A DNA stretch of 28,608 nucleotides from CAWDPQ01 sp049642465 (GTDB lineage Bacteria; Acidobacteriota; Vicinamibacteria; Vicinamibacterales; 2-12-FULL-66-21), in NCBI GenBank assembly GCA_049642465.1, contig JBAROV010000201.1, forward strand, positions 1-28,608, written 5' to 3'. Both the position numbers and the translations under genes were made by a program. Shown in pieces: positions 8,728-16,462 of the stretch; within the stretch, counting starts at the first letter, position 1, and each line of letters opens with the position of its first letter. Below the pieces are notes generated by a model. The model saw nothing but the letters and a program-made list of their open reading frames with translations. It ran no database searches and was not told the origin of the DNA.

Positions 8728-8733
8728 ACTATA
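8728..8733 (-). promoter_or_regulatory. Candidate -10 box for the minus-strand pair
   Basis: TATAGT on the minus strand lies 26 nt before the start of the gene at 7460-8701, with the ribosome site between. The matching -35 position holds only TTCGCC-like sequence, so the call rests mainly on the -10 box and on its place in the divergent gap. Confidence 0.35.
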
Positions 8734-8797
8734 CCCGTTCGTGCCACTGGAGGCGAATTTTCTCTCCCGTCTTCGTCAAGCTGAGTACACTTTCGAG

Positions 8798-10753
8798 ATG
8801 CGACGGTTTGCCCTGCTCGTTTGCCCGCTCGTGATTGCGCTTGACGCTTCTGATCTCACCGCCCAGAGCGCCGACGCAGGCCGCAAGACGTTTGAGACCG
8901 TTTGTGCGCGGTGCCACGGCGGCGACGGCAACGGGGGGGAGATGGGCCCTCCGATCGTGTTCAAGCTGTCGGCGCACGACGATCGTCAACTGGAGAAATT
9001 GATCAGGGAGGGTGTGCCCGCGAAAGGCATGCCCCCGAATCTCGTTCCGGACGCGGAGATGGCCGCGCTCCTCAAATTCCTGCGCACCATCGAACGACGC
9101 GCGCCTCCCGTTGTCAGGATGAAGGTTCAGACCACGGATGGCCGCGCCCTCGACGGCGAGGTGCTCGGCGAGGGCCTGACCGATCTTCAGTTGCGCACCG
9201 ATGACAAGCGCGTGCACCTGCTCCGCCGTTCTGGCGAACTCTTCCGCCCCGTCACGTCGGAGGTGTCCTGGCCGACCTACAACGGCGATCCCGGCGGCAA
9301 CCGTTACACGACGGCGACCGAGATCAACCCCGAAACGGTCAAGCGCCTCGCCCCGCAGTGGATCTTTCCGGTGCCGGACAGCGGCCAGCTGCAGGTCACG
9401 CCCATCGTCGTTGACGGAATCATGTACGTGACGGCGCGGAACGAATGCTACGCCCTCGATGCGGGTACAGGCCGGCAGATGTGGCATTACAAGCGGCCGC
9501 GAACAGCGAAGACTGCCGGCGGCAACGCCAATCGCGGTGCGGCCGTTGCCGGCGATCGGCTCTTCATGATGACGGATCACGCGCACCTGATTGCGCTGGA
9601 CCGGTTCACTGGAGAGCTCATCTGGGATTCCGAGCTCGAAGACTGGCGCAAGAATTACGCGGCGTCTTCCGCACCGTTGCCCGCGGGCAATCTGATCATT
9701 TCCGGTGTGTCGGGCGGCGAACATGGCGCCAATGGGTTCGTCGCGGCCTTCGATCAGGAGACAGGCAAAGAAGTCTGGCGGTTCTGGACAGTGCCGAAGC
9801 CCGGGCAACCAGGATCCGAAACCTGGGAGGGCAAGGACATCGAACATGGTGGCGCGCCCACGTGGTTCACCGGCAGCTACGACCCTGAGCTCGACCTGGT
9901 GTACTGGCCCACGGGAAATCCGGGCAAGGAATACAACGGCGACGATCGGAAGGGAGACAACCTCTACGCCAATTCGATTCTCGCGCTCGATCGCAAGACG
10001 GGGCTCCTCAAGTGGTACTACCAGTTCGTGCCGCACGATCTGTGGGATTGGGATGCCACGCAAACCTCGGTGTTGATCGATGCCCCGTGGCAAGGACGGC
10101 CAGGCAAACTGATGCTCCACGCGAATCGAAACGGGTTCTTCTACGTGTTCGATCGACGTGACGGCAGGCTGCTGCTCGCGAAGCCATTCGTAAAGAATCT
10201 CACCTGGGCAACAGGTATTGGCACCGACGGCCGGCCGATCAAAGTTCCCGGCCAGGACCCCAGTCCGAACGGTACCAAGGTGTGTCCGTCCCAGGACGGC
10301 GCGACGAACTGGTTTTCTCCCTCCTTCAATCCGGCCACCGGGCTCTATTACGTGCAGACATTCGAGAAGTGCAGCATCTACACGAAGTCGGAACAGGGTG
10401 AGTGGGAGAGCGGAAAGACCTACCTTGGTGGATCGCAAAAAACCGCGACCGATCCCAAGCCGCAACGGATTCTGCGCGCCATCGACATTCGCACCGGTGC
10501 GATTGCCTGGGAACTGCCGCAAACCGGACCGGCCAACTCGTGGGGTGGCACCCTCACAACTGCGACCGGTCTCGTCTTCGTCGCCGAAGACAGCGGCGCA
10601 CTGATCGCCGCGGATGCCAGATCAGGGCGGATCCTGTGGAGCTTTCCCACGAATCAAACGTGGAAGGCGTCGCCAATGACATACATGTTCGACAAGAAGC
10701 AGTACGTCGCGATCGCGGCAGGGTCGAACATTATCGCGCTGGCGGTTCAATAG
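8798..10753 (+). CDS. Cytochrome c-PQQ-dependent dehydrogenase fusion (quinohaemoprotein)
   Basis: A 651 aa periplasmic oxidoreductase. A signal peptide (about 1-22) is followed by a cytochrome c domain with haem site C36-x-x-C39-H40 and likely axial Met78 in KGMPP. A short linker and an eight-bladed quinoprotein propeller (about 165-651) follow. Propeller repeats include FTGELIWDSELEDW, TGKEVWRFW, KTGLLKWYYQF and RSGRILWSFP, plus the family run HDLWDWDATQT. It would oxidise an alcohol or aldose with pyrroloquinoline quinone and pass electrons to its own haem. The haem domain is N-terminal, whereas classical quinohaemoprotein alcohol dehydrogenases carry it C-terminally. The in-frame opening extends far upstream, but ATG at 8798 begins the signal peptide. 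There is no ribosome site, so it may be near-leaderless. The RraA gene follows 11 nt later. Confidence 0.9.
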   Translation: MRRFALLVCPLVIALDASDLTAQSADAGRKTFETVCARCHGGDGNGGEMGPPIVFKLSAHDDRQLEKLIREGVPAKGMPPNLVPDAEMAALLKFLRTIERRAPPVVRMKVQTTDGRALDGEVLGEGLTDLQLRTDDKRVHLLRRSGELFRPVTSEVSWPTYNGDPGGNRYTTATEINPETVKRLAPQWIFPVPDSGQLQVTPIVVDGIMYVTARNECYALDAGTGRQMWHYKRPRTAKTAGGNANRGAAVAGDRLFMMTDHAHLIALDRFTGELIWDSELEDWRKNYAASSAPLPAGNLIISGVSGGEHGANGFVAAFDQETGKEVWRFWTVPKPGQPGSETWEGKDIEHGGAPTWFTGSYDPELDLVYWPTGNPGKEYNGDDRKGDNLYANSILALDRKTGLLKWYYQFVPHDLWDWDATQTSVLIDAPWQGRPGKLMLHANRNGFFYVFDRRDGRLLLAKPFVKNLTWATGIGTDGRPIKVPGQDPSPNGTKVCPSQDGATNWFSPSFNPATGLYYVQTFEKCSIYTKSEQGEWESGKTYLGGSQKTATDPKPQRILRAIDIRTGAIAWELPQTGPANSWGGTLTTATGLVFVAEDSGALIAADARSGRILWSFPTNQTWKASPMTYMFDKKQYVAIAAGSNIIALAVQ

Positions 10754-10756
10754 GAG
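10752..10756 (+). promoter_or_regulatory. Ribosome binding site overlapping the PQQ gene stop
   Basis: AGGAG overlaps the TAG stop of the dehydrogenase. It stands 8 nt before ATG 10765 and only 2 nt before ATG 10759, so it favours 10765 and suggests coupled translation. Confidence 0.65.
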
Positions 10757-10764
10757 CGATGGAC

Positions 10765-11685
10765 ATGAGAACCCCGGCGAGATTTGCAGTGGTCGTGTGG
10801 CTGGTCGTGTTGTTGGCGCCGAACCTGTCCCACGCGCAGCTCCTCACGCTCACGAAAGAGCAGCTGATTGAGTTTACGGCGCAAAACCCATTCGAGCGAT
10901 TCCCCGACGGCAGACCCAAGGTGCCAGATACGTTCATCGAACGGGCCCGCGGGCTTTCATCTGAAGAAGTGCTCGCGATCCTGCCTGGCAAGGGATTTCG
11001 CAACCAGTACGCCGACGGGTTTGAGATTCTTCATCCCGAGAAGAAACTCGTCGGCCGCGCCTTCACGCTTCAATTCATGCCGCTCCGGCCGGATCTCGAA
11101 GCCGTCGTGAATGCGAAGTCACAGGCCGCAGGTTTCGGACGCATGAGCAACCAGGTGGCCATTGACATGTTGCAGCCCGGCGACGTGCTGGTCGTGGATC
11201 TGTTTGGTCTGAAGGAGGGGGGAACGATCGTCGGCGACAACCTCTTCTACTACATCATGAAGGCGACGAAAGGAGCCGGCCTGGTGGTCGATGGGTCGAT
11301 CCGCGATCTCGAAGGCATCTCGCGGATGGACATGCCGGCGTACTACCGTCATGCGCATCCGACGGCGATCGGCAACGTCATCATCAGCGGCATCAACGTG
11401 CCGGTACGGATTGGCAACACCACGGTGCTGCCCGGCGACCTGGTGTTCGGCGACGCGGAGGGCGTGTATTTCATTCCGCCAGCGCTGGTCGAACAGGTGG
11501 TCGACAACGCCGACGTCATTCACATTCACGACGAGTGGACGCGCCTCAAGTTCAACGAGGGCAAGTACAAATCCCGCGACATCTATGGCTCGCCCAGAGA
11601 CCCGGCGCTCAAGAAGGAATACGACGAGTATCTCAAGAAGCGGCTGGAAGAGATCCGAAAGAAGAACCAGAAGCAGCTGCCATGA
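10765..11685 (+). CDS. Signal-peptide-bearing RraA/HMG-aldolase family protein
   Basis: A 306 aa protein of the RraA / 4-hydroxy-4-methyl-2-oxoglutarate aldolase fold. True family enzymes use a divalent metal to cleave or decarboxylate 2-oxo acids; RraA itself has no enzyme activity and binds RNase E. The catalytic-type signature is present: EGGTIVGDNL at about 151-160 and VVDGSIRD with R180 and D181. That arrangement favours an aldolase-like enzyme over an RNase inhibitor. The first 24 residues are a clear signal peptide (hydrophobic core, then SHA-Q), so the protein should be periplasmic, unusual for the family. A Lys/Glu-rich tail of about 35 residues follows the domain. It sits between the PQQ dehydrogenase and the mutarotase-like gene, overlapping the latter by 4 bp (ATGA). 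Confidence 0.85.
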   Translation: MRTPARFAVVVWLVVLLAPNLSHAQLLTLTKEQLIEFTAQNPFERFPDGRPKVPDTFIERARGLSSEEVLAILPGKGFRNQYADGFEILHPEKKLVGRAFTLQFMPLRPDLEAVVNAKSQAAGFGRMSNQVAIDMLQPGDVLVVDLFGLKEGGTIVGDNLFYYIMKATKGAGLVVDGSIRDLEGISRMDMPAYYRHAHPTAIGNVIISGINVPVRIGNTTVLPGDLVFGDAEGVYFIPPALVEQVVDNADVIHIHDEWTRLKFNEGKYKSRDIYGSPRDPALKKEYDEYLKKRLEEIRKKNQKQLP

Positions 11686-12797
11686 CGAACCTCTTCTGCG
11701 CCGGCACCCTCGCGCTCGGGCTGGCCGCCGCTGCTGCCGCAGCGCAGCAGGAGGTCACGTTCGATGGAAAGGCTGCGCGAGTCATCGAAAACGACAAGCT
11801 GGCGCTCACCATCCTCTCGGGCGGCGGCGCCATGGTGCAGTTGCTCAGGAAAGACGACCCCTCGAAGCTGAACCCGCTGGAGGGACTTGGCCACTTCCTG
11901 TGCGTGGATGGATTCGGTTCGGTTTCGAAGGAGGAACGGGCGGCAGGGCTGCCCGGCCACGGCGAAGCCTACCGCACACCGTGGGAATTGCAGTCAGCCA
12001 CGAGAAACGACGGCACGTCAACCGTGGTGCTCGGCGCCAGGCTTCCGATCGTTCAGGAGGTGTTCCGCCGCACCATCCGGGTGGTTGACGGCGAACACGT
12101 CGTCTACATCGACACCGAGCTGGAGAGCCTGCTCGGCTTCGATCGCCCGGTGAACTGGGCGGAGCACGCGACGATCGGCGGTGCGTTCCTGGAGCAGGGG
12201 AAAACAGTCACTGAGATGTCTGCCTCGCGGTCGATGACGAGGCCCCACGAATCGCCGCTCCCTGCTCCACCGGTGCGCCACCAGTTGGCCGACGGGAAGG
12301 CATTCACCTGGCCGATGGCGCCGACCGTCAACGGCAGCGCGATCGACATGCGGGTGGCTCCCTCGGCAACCGACATCGTTGATCACACGACCTCGCTGAT
12401 GGATCCGTCGAAACGCCTCGTCTACATCACGGCGTTCCATCCTGGTAAGCGCGCGCTCCTCGGCTATGTGTTCCGGCGCGACGAATACCCGTGGACGCAG
12501 ATTTGGGACTCGTATCCGAGCGGTGGCAAGCGATCGTTTCGAGGCCTGGAATTTTCGACCCAACCCTTCGACCTGCCGCGACGCCAGGTGATTCAGAGCA
12601 ACGCGCTGTTCGATACGCCGACGTATCGATGGCTGCCGGCAAAATCGACGATTACATCCAGCTTCCTGATGTTCTACGTGGCCACGCCGGAGGGGTTCTC
12701 GAAGGTGGATGACGTGGTGCTTGGCGAGAAGCGACTCACCGTAGAGGACCGAACATCCGGAAAACGGATTGTCCTGCCCGTGTCCCGCGGCCTGTGA
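11682..12797 (+). CDS. Exported galactose-mutarotase-like protein
   Basis: A 371 aa exported protein. Residues 1-21 are an Ala-rich signal peptide ending AAAAA-QQ. The start of the mature part, with IENDKLALTILSGGGAMVQL, resembles the first strands of aldose epimerase/galactose mutarotase-fold proteins. EHATIGGAFLEQGKTV at about 163-178 resembles their central His-containing strand. I do not see the full catalytic His/Glu pair of true aldose 1-epimerases, so it may be a binding protein or a different enzyme on that fold. It overlaps the RraA-family gene by 4 bp. The context suggests handling of a sugar oxidised by the upstream dehydrogenase. Its last 62 bases overlap, tail to tail, the reading frame of the ceramidase-like gene. 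Confidence 0.65.
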   Translation: MTNLFCAGTLALGLAAAAAAAQQEVTFDGKAARVIENDKLALTILSGGGAMVQLLRKDDPSKLNPLEGLGHFLCVDGFGSVSKEERAAGLPGHGEAYRTPWELQSATRNDGTSTVVLGARLPIVQEVFRRTIRVVDGEHVVYIDTELESLLGFDRPVNWAEHATIGGAFLEQGKTVTEMSASRSMTRPHESPLPAPPVRHQLADGKAFTWPMAPTVNGSAIDMRVAPSATDIVDHTTSLMDPSKRLVYITAFHPGKRALLGYVFRRDEYPWTQIWDSYPSGGKRSFRGLEFSTQPFDLPRRQVIQSNALFDTPTYRWLPAKSTITSSFLMFYVATPEGFSKVDDVVLGEKRLTVEDRTSGKRIVLPVSRGL

Positions 12798-14160
12798 AGA
12801 TCAACCTGCTCCTGATCTCCTTATCTCCTGTTGGTCTTGATCTCCTGATCTCCTGATCTCCTGTAAACACTCCACTCATCATCTCGACAAACCCGTTTAC
12901 AATCCCGTCCTCCGCGCACCCTCGCTTCACCCGCGTCGTGATGATTTCGTAGCTGACCTGGTCGTACGCCGCGTCGTCTGGCAAATACCCACTCGACCCA
13001 TTCGTGTGCGTCACCACAACCGTACGATTCAGAGATGACTCGCGCTTGATTCGGAGCCCGATGTTCGTCAACGCCTCGCCGGATATTCCAGCAAGCGCGA
13101 TGTCGTGAATCAGAATCAAGGACAAGCGGATCGGCACGGGATCGGCGTCTTCAATCTGGTACTCGCGGTTCGGCCCAGGGCTCTGCACCGTGCGCTTCCC
13201 CGGGCAGGAGATCATCTTCTGAAAGCCGCGCACGCGTCCGGATGCCGATGTTTTGATGCGCTCCGACACACGCACGATCTCTTCTCCCAGGATCTGCCCG
13301 AGGGCCGCAACGTTCCGGAAATCCGTTCCAATCCGATAGATGGGGTCCTGATCGCCGGCAGCGCCGCTCGTCCAGGGAGAAACAACCGCATCTCGGTAGT
13401 GCTTTTCCACTGCCCGCGAGGCCGCGCCCGGGAGATCTGAACTGACCTGCAGGTTTCCCGGTCCAAGGACGGTGCCGTGCACCGCGTAGTTCGAGTAGAT
13501 CGCGATCGGCTGGCCCGACAGGTTGTCGAAGCGGACGACCGAGACGGTCTTGTCGGACACGCCTTCGGGGTTGTTCCCCAGCATCCAGCCACCATCGGCG
13601 GTGCGCGCCCGGCGGTTCGTGTTGACGCTGACCTTCCCGGTGCCGTACCCGACCCTGGCCGGCTGCAGCGCGGTCTTCGCCTGCTTGACGGCGGCAACGA
13701 TGGCGTCTTCCAGCTGTTGAACGTATGCCGCCCGGCGCTTGGCGAGCTCCCCCTCCGCGGGTTCGTTGTAGGTGCCGAGCGCTGGCGCGGCGTGCGTGTG
13801 GACCGCAGACAGGAGGATATGGTCGCCAGGAATACCCGTTTCACTGGTCAATCGGGCGAGGATCTTGTCCACGAACCCGAAGGACAGGCCGATTACCTCG
13901 CACCCGATCAGCGCCGCCTGGCTCGTTCCATCGTCCACGACAATGGCGCGCACGTTCAAATCGTCGTGGATCGCCTTGAAGCCGTCAGTGCGGCCGCCGT
14001 ATCCGCTCAACGGCAGCGCGGAGTCGGGGACTGGCGTGATATCGATCTTGGCCGCGCCGACGCGCAGGGCCGGCAGCGGCCGCGAGCCTTGTGCCTGTCG
14101 TGCGGCAATGCTGGGCCCGCTTGCGAAGAGGATCAGGATGCACACACCGTGCTTCAGCAT
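12736..14160 (-). CDS. Neutral ceramidase-like exported hydrolase
   Basis: About 474 aa, matching the N-terminal domain of neutral/alkaline non-lysosomal ceramidases, zinc amidases that release the fatty acid from ceramide. A signal peptide covers about 1-24. Metal-site candidates are H66 in AIHDDL, H121 and H123 in HTHAAP, and the late SSGYLPDDAAYDQVSYE region carrying the Glu/Tyr pair. The C-terminal Ig-like domain of full-length ceramidases is missing. Family similarity ends near GIVNGFVEMMSG. The last 40 or so residues come from the octamer repeat array and from antisense of the neighbouring gene, so they are an accidental-looking extension. ATG 14160 is chosen; GTG 14166 is possible. It is last in a four-gene operon, 18 bp after the methyltransferase gene. 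Ceramide may not be the real substrate. Confidence 0.8.
   Translation of the reverse strand: MLKHGVCILILFASGPSIAARQAQGSRPLPALRVGAAKIDITPVPDSALPLSGYGGRTDGFKAIHDDLNVRAIVVDDGTSQAALIGCEVIGLSFGFVDKILARLTSETGIPGDHILLSAVHTHAAPALGTYNEPAEGELAKRRAAYVQQLEDAIVAAVKQAKTALQPARVGYGTGKVSVNTNRRARTADGGWMLGNNPEGVSDKTVSVVRFDNLSGQPIAIYSNYAVHGTVLGPGNLQVSSDLPGAASRAVEKHYRDAVVSPWTSGAAGDQDPIYRIGTDFRNVAALGQILGEEIVRVSERIKTSASGRVRGFQKMISCPGKRTVQSPGPNREYQIEDADPVPIRLSLILIHDIALAGISGEALTNIGLRIKRESSLNRTVVVTHTNGSSGYLPDDAAYDQVSYEIITTRVKRGCAEDGIVNGFVEMMSGVFTGDQEIRRSRPTGDKEIRSRLIFTGRGTRAGQSVFRMFGPLR
12809..12868 (+). repeat. Intergenic octamer repeat array (CTCCTGAT-type), copy 2
   Basis: Tandem octamers CTCCTGAT, CTCCTTAT, CTCCTGTT, then CTCCTGAT twice, and a CTCCTGTAAAC end. 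The final 19 bases (12850-12868) match 109-127 exactly and have the same orientation. The array lies just after the mutarotase-like gene and inside the 3' end of the ceramidase reading frame, where it encodes TGDQEI-like peptide repeats. Confidence 0.85.
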
Positions 14161-14178
14161 GGCCACAACACTTTCACC

Positions 14179-15027
14179 CTATTCAATCGGCCCGGTCGTC
14201 TGACAATCGTGGCCGACCGAGAAGTCGGGATTGTCGAGCGGGCGAGGCAGGACGGGTTTTGGCGCAGCAGGATCTACCTCTGCGATGCGCTTGTTGACGA
14301 ACGAAACCTGATAAGCCCACGCCGGAAGCGGATACCAGCGCTCGCCGCACGCCTGATTGTTGAAATGCAGATGGATGATGTGGAACGTGCGCTTCAGCTT
14401 CCGCACCAGCGCCAGGTACCGCTCGTCCGTGCCATGGATCTCCATCGTCAGCTGGTCGATGCGATTCAGCACGCTCGGGGGCGCGGCCATCAGTGAAGGT
14501 ACTTCCGCCCCTTCCACGTCGATTTTCATCACGAGCGGTTTTCCCGCGTCACCATTTTTCGCGATTTGATTACCCAGCGTGTCAAAAAGCCGAGTCTCGA
14601 TCGTCTCCGTCTTGCTGCCGATGCACTCGTTGTGAAAAACGGCCTGTCCGCCTGGGCAGGCGAACTGGTTTGGACTGAAGCAGTCGTATTCGTGCACGGG
14701 CACACGAAGCCTCGTCGAGATCTGGCATCCCCAGTTGTCATCCGTGCCGATGCCGTAGGAATACGCGGACTGGACGTTGCCCAGCAGGTTGCCGCACATC
14801 AGGTAGCCGCCGTCGTACACGCTGCCAATCCTCTCCAGCGTGCAGTTCTCGAGCGTGACGGGTTGCAGCTCCGCGAGCAGGGCCCGCCGAATCTCACGCG
14901 CGGTTGGCGGCTTCGGACGGAGGCTCGGGGTAACGGCTATGCCGAGGCCAACGATCGCGAGCACCGCCGCGAGCGCCCAGGTGATGTCGAACGGCGGCTC
15001 CTCCTGATGAGGGTGTGCGTCAGGCAA
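14179..15027 (-). CDS. Membrane-anchored FkbM-like methyltransferase
   Basis: A 282 aa protein. One membrane segment lies at about 17-35 (WALAAVLAIVGLGIAV), so the catalytic part is probably anchored with the N-terminus as a short tail. The domain shows IGSVYDGGYLMCG and SYGIGTDDNWG, and the FkbM-type motif VMKIDVEGAEVPSLM at about 166-180. This group makes O-methyl or related SAM-dependent transfers, often on sugars. The gene starts with TTG at 15027 and overlaps the DUF1501 stop by 8 bp. A strong-looking CAGGAGGAG lies inside the frame and could serve a shorter product. Its place between DUF1501 and the ceramidase-like gene is the only clue to role. Function as a methyltransferase is inferred from fold. 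Confidence 0.75.
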   Translation of the reverse strand: MPDAHPHQEEPPFDITWALAAVLAIVGLGIAVTPSLRPKPPTAREIRRALLAELQPVTLENCTLERIGSVYDGGYLMCGNLLGNVQSAYSYGIGTDDNWGCQISTRLRVPVHEYDCFSPNQFACPGGQAVFHNECIGSKTETIETRLFDTLGNQIAKNGDAGKPLVMKIDVEGAEVPSLMAAPPSVLNRIDQLTMEIHGTDERYLALVRKLKRTFHIIHLHFNNQACGERWYPLPAWAYQVSFVNKRIAEVDPAAPKPVLPRPLDNPDFSVGHDCQTTGPIE

Positions 15028-16462
15028 GCAGCTTCTTCACCAGCTTGCCGTGCACGTCGGTCAATCGGAACTCTCGACCCTGGAATTTGTATGTGAGCTT
15101 CGTGTGATCGAGCCCCATCAGATGAAGAATCGTGGCGTGCAGGTCGTGAACGTCCACCGGATCCTCAACGACGTTGTAGCCAAGGTCGTCCGTGCGTCCG
15201 ACCGTCGTGCCGGGCTTGACTCCGCCACCGGCCATCCAGATGGTGAATGCGCGCGGATGATGGTCGCGCCCCATCAGCTTCGACCCGCCGCGGGCCTCGT
15301 TCATTGGCGTCCGGCCGAACTCTCCGCCCCAGATGACGAGCGTGCTATCAAGGAGACCCCGCTGCTTCAAATCGCGGACCAGGGCCGTTGCGGCCCGGTC
15401 GGTCTCGAGGCACAGCTCGGGAACTTTTTGCGCGATGTCAGTACCGACGCTGGCGCCGTGGGTGTCCCACCCGCGGTGATAGAGCTGCACAAATCGCACG
15501 CCGCGCTCCACGAGGCGTCGTGCGAGCAGGCAGTTGTTGGCAAACGACACCTTGCCCGGCTCCGTGCCGTACATCTCGTGCATCGCGGCAGGTTCACTCG
15601 AGATGTCCGTCAGCTCCGGGACGCTCGTCTGCATCCGATACGCCATTTCGTAGGACGCTATGCGCGTGTCGATTTCAGGATCTCCGGCGTCGGCGCGACG
15701 CACCCGGTTGAGACCAGTCACGAGGTCGATGGACTCGCGGCGCGCCTGCGCATCAACCCCTTCGGGGTTGGAGACAAACAGAACTGGATCGCCTTTCGAA
15801 CGGAACTCGACACCCTGGTAGACCGTGGGAAGGAATCCGCTGCCCCAGCACGATTTGCCGCCGTCGGGTGCGTTCTCCCCCGAGAGGAGCACGACGAAGC
15901 CCGGTAGATCGTGGCTCTCGCTACCGAGTCCATAGGTCAGCCACGACCCCATGCTCGGGCGTCCGAACACCTGGCTGCCAGTGTTCATGAACAACTGCCC
16001 TGGCGCATGGTTGAACTGCGTCGTGTGCATGGAACGGACGATGGCGATGTCGTCGGCGATCGTGGCGAGGTGCGGGAGGAGCTCAGAGAGCTCTGCGCCT
16101 GACCGACCGTGACGTTTGAACGTAAAGGGCGATCCGAGCAGCCGGGGCGTCCCTTTGATGAACGCGAACCGCTCTCCTTTTGGAATGAACTCGGACGGGA
16201 TCTCCTGGCCGTCATGCTTTTGCAGCGCGGGCTTGTTGTCGAACAGATCGAGCTGCGTTGGCGCGCCGGCCATGAACAGATAAATGATGTTCTTCGCTTT
16301 CGGCGCAAAGTGCGGGGCTCGCACCGCCTGAGGATTGTCTCCCTGTTGTGCGAACAACCGCTGGTCGAGCAGCGTCGACAGGGCGAGCCCGCCAATCCCG
16401 AAGCCGGATTGTTTGAAGAAGTGGCGTCTCGTGATGGCGCGAAGGATTCTGGGGTCCATCAT
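15020..16462 (-). CDS. Tat-exported DUF1501 protein (alkaline-phosphatase-fold)
   Basis: A 480 aa DUF1501 protein, a sulfatase/alkaline-phosphatase-fold family of unknown reaction, common in Planctomycetes and Acidobacteria. The N-terminus ITRRHFFKQSGFGIGGLAL is a twin-arginine signal. Family landmarks include YLFMAGAPTQLDLFDNKP, FQLYHRGWDTHG-type sequence near 330, WGGEFGRTPMNE and GRDHHPRAFTIWMAGGG. The start is ATGATG at 16457-16462, overlapping the end of the DUF1549/DUF1553 gene. The two gene families very often sit next to each other, and a joint role in breakdown of complex polysaccharide has been suggested but not shown. No catalytic residue can be assigned with confidence. Confidence 0.9.
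   Translation of the reverse strand: MMDPRILRAITRRHFFKQSGFGIGGLALSTLLDQRLFAQQGDNPQAVRAPHFAPKAKNIIYLFMAGAPTQLDLFDNKPALQKHDGQEIPSEFIPKGERFAFIKGTPRLLGSPFTFKRHGRSGAELSELLPHLATIADDIAIVRSMHTTQFNHAPGQLFMNTGSQVFGRPSMGSWLTYGLGSESHDLPGFVVLLSGENAPDGGKSCWGSGFLPTVYQGVEFRSKGDPVLFVSNPEGVDAQARRESIDLVTGLNRVRRADAGDPEIDTRIASYEMAYRMQTSVPELTDISSEPAAMHEMYGTEPGKVSFANNCLLARRLVERGVRFVQLYHRGWDTHGASVGTDIAQKVPELCLETDRAATALVRDLKQRGLLDSTLVIWGGEFGRTPMNEARGGSKLMGRDHHPRAFTIWMAGGGVKPGTTVGRTDDLGYNVVEDPVDVHDLHATILHLMGLDHTKLTYKFQGREFRLTDVHGKLVKKLLA

Noticed and set aside
7727..8797. In-frame upstream extension of the PQQ dehydrogenase
   Set aside because: It is antisense to the exported enolase-superfamily gene and would bury the signal peptide that begins at 8798.
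8729..10522. 597-codon open frame on the - strand
   Set aside because: It is the antisense shadow of the PQQ dehydrogenase; the + strand reading has haem and propeller motifs.
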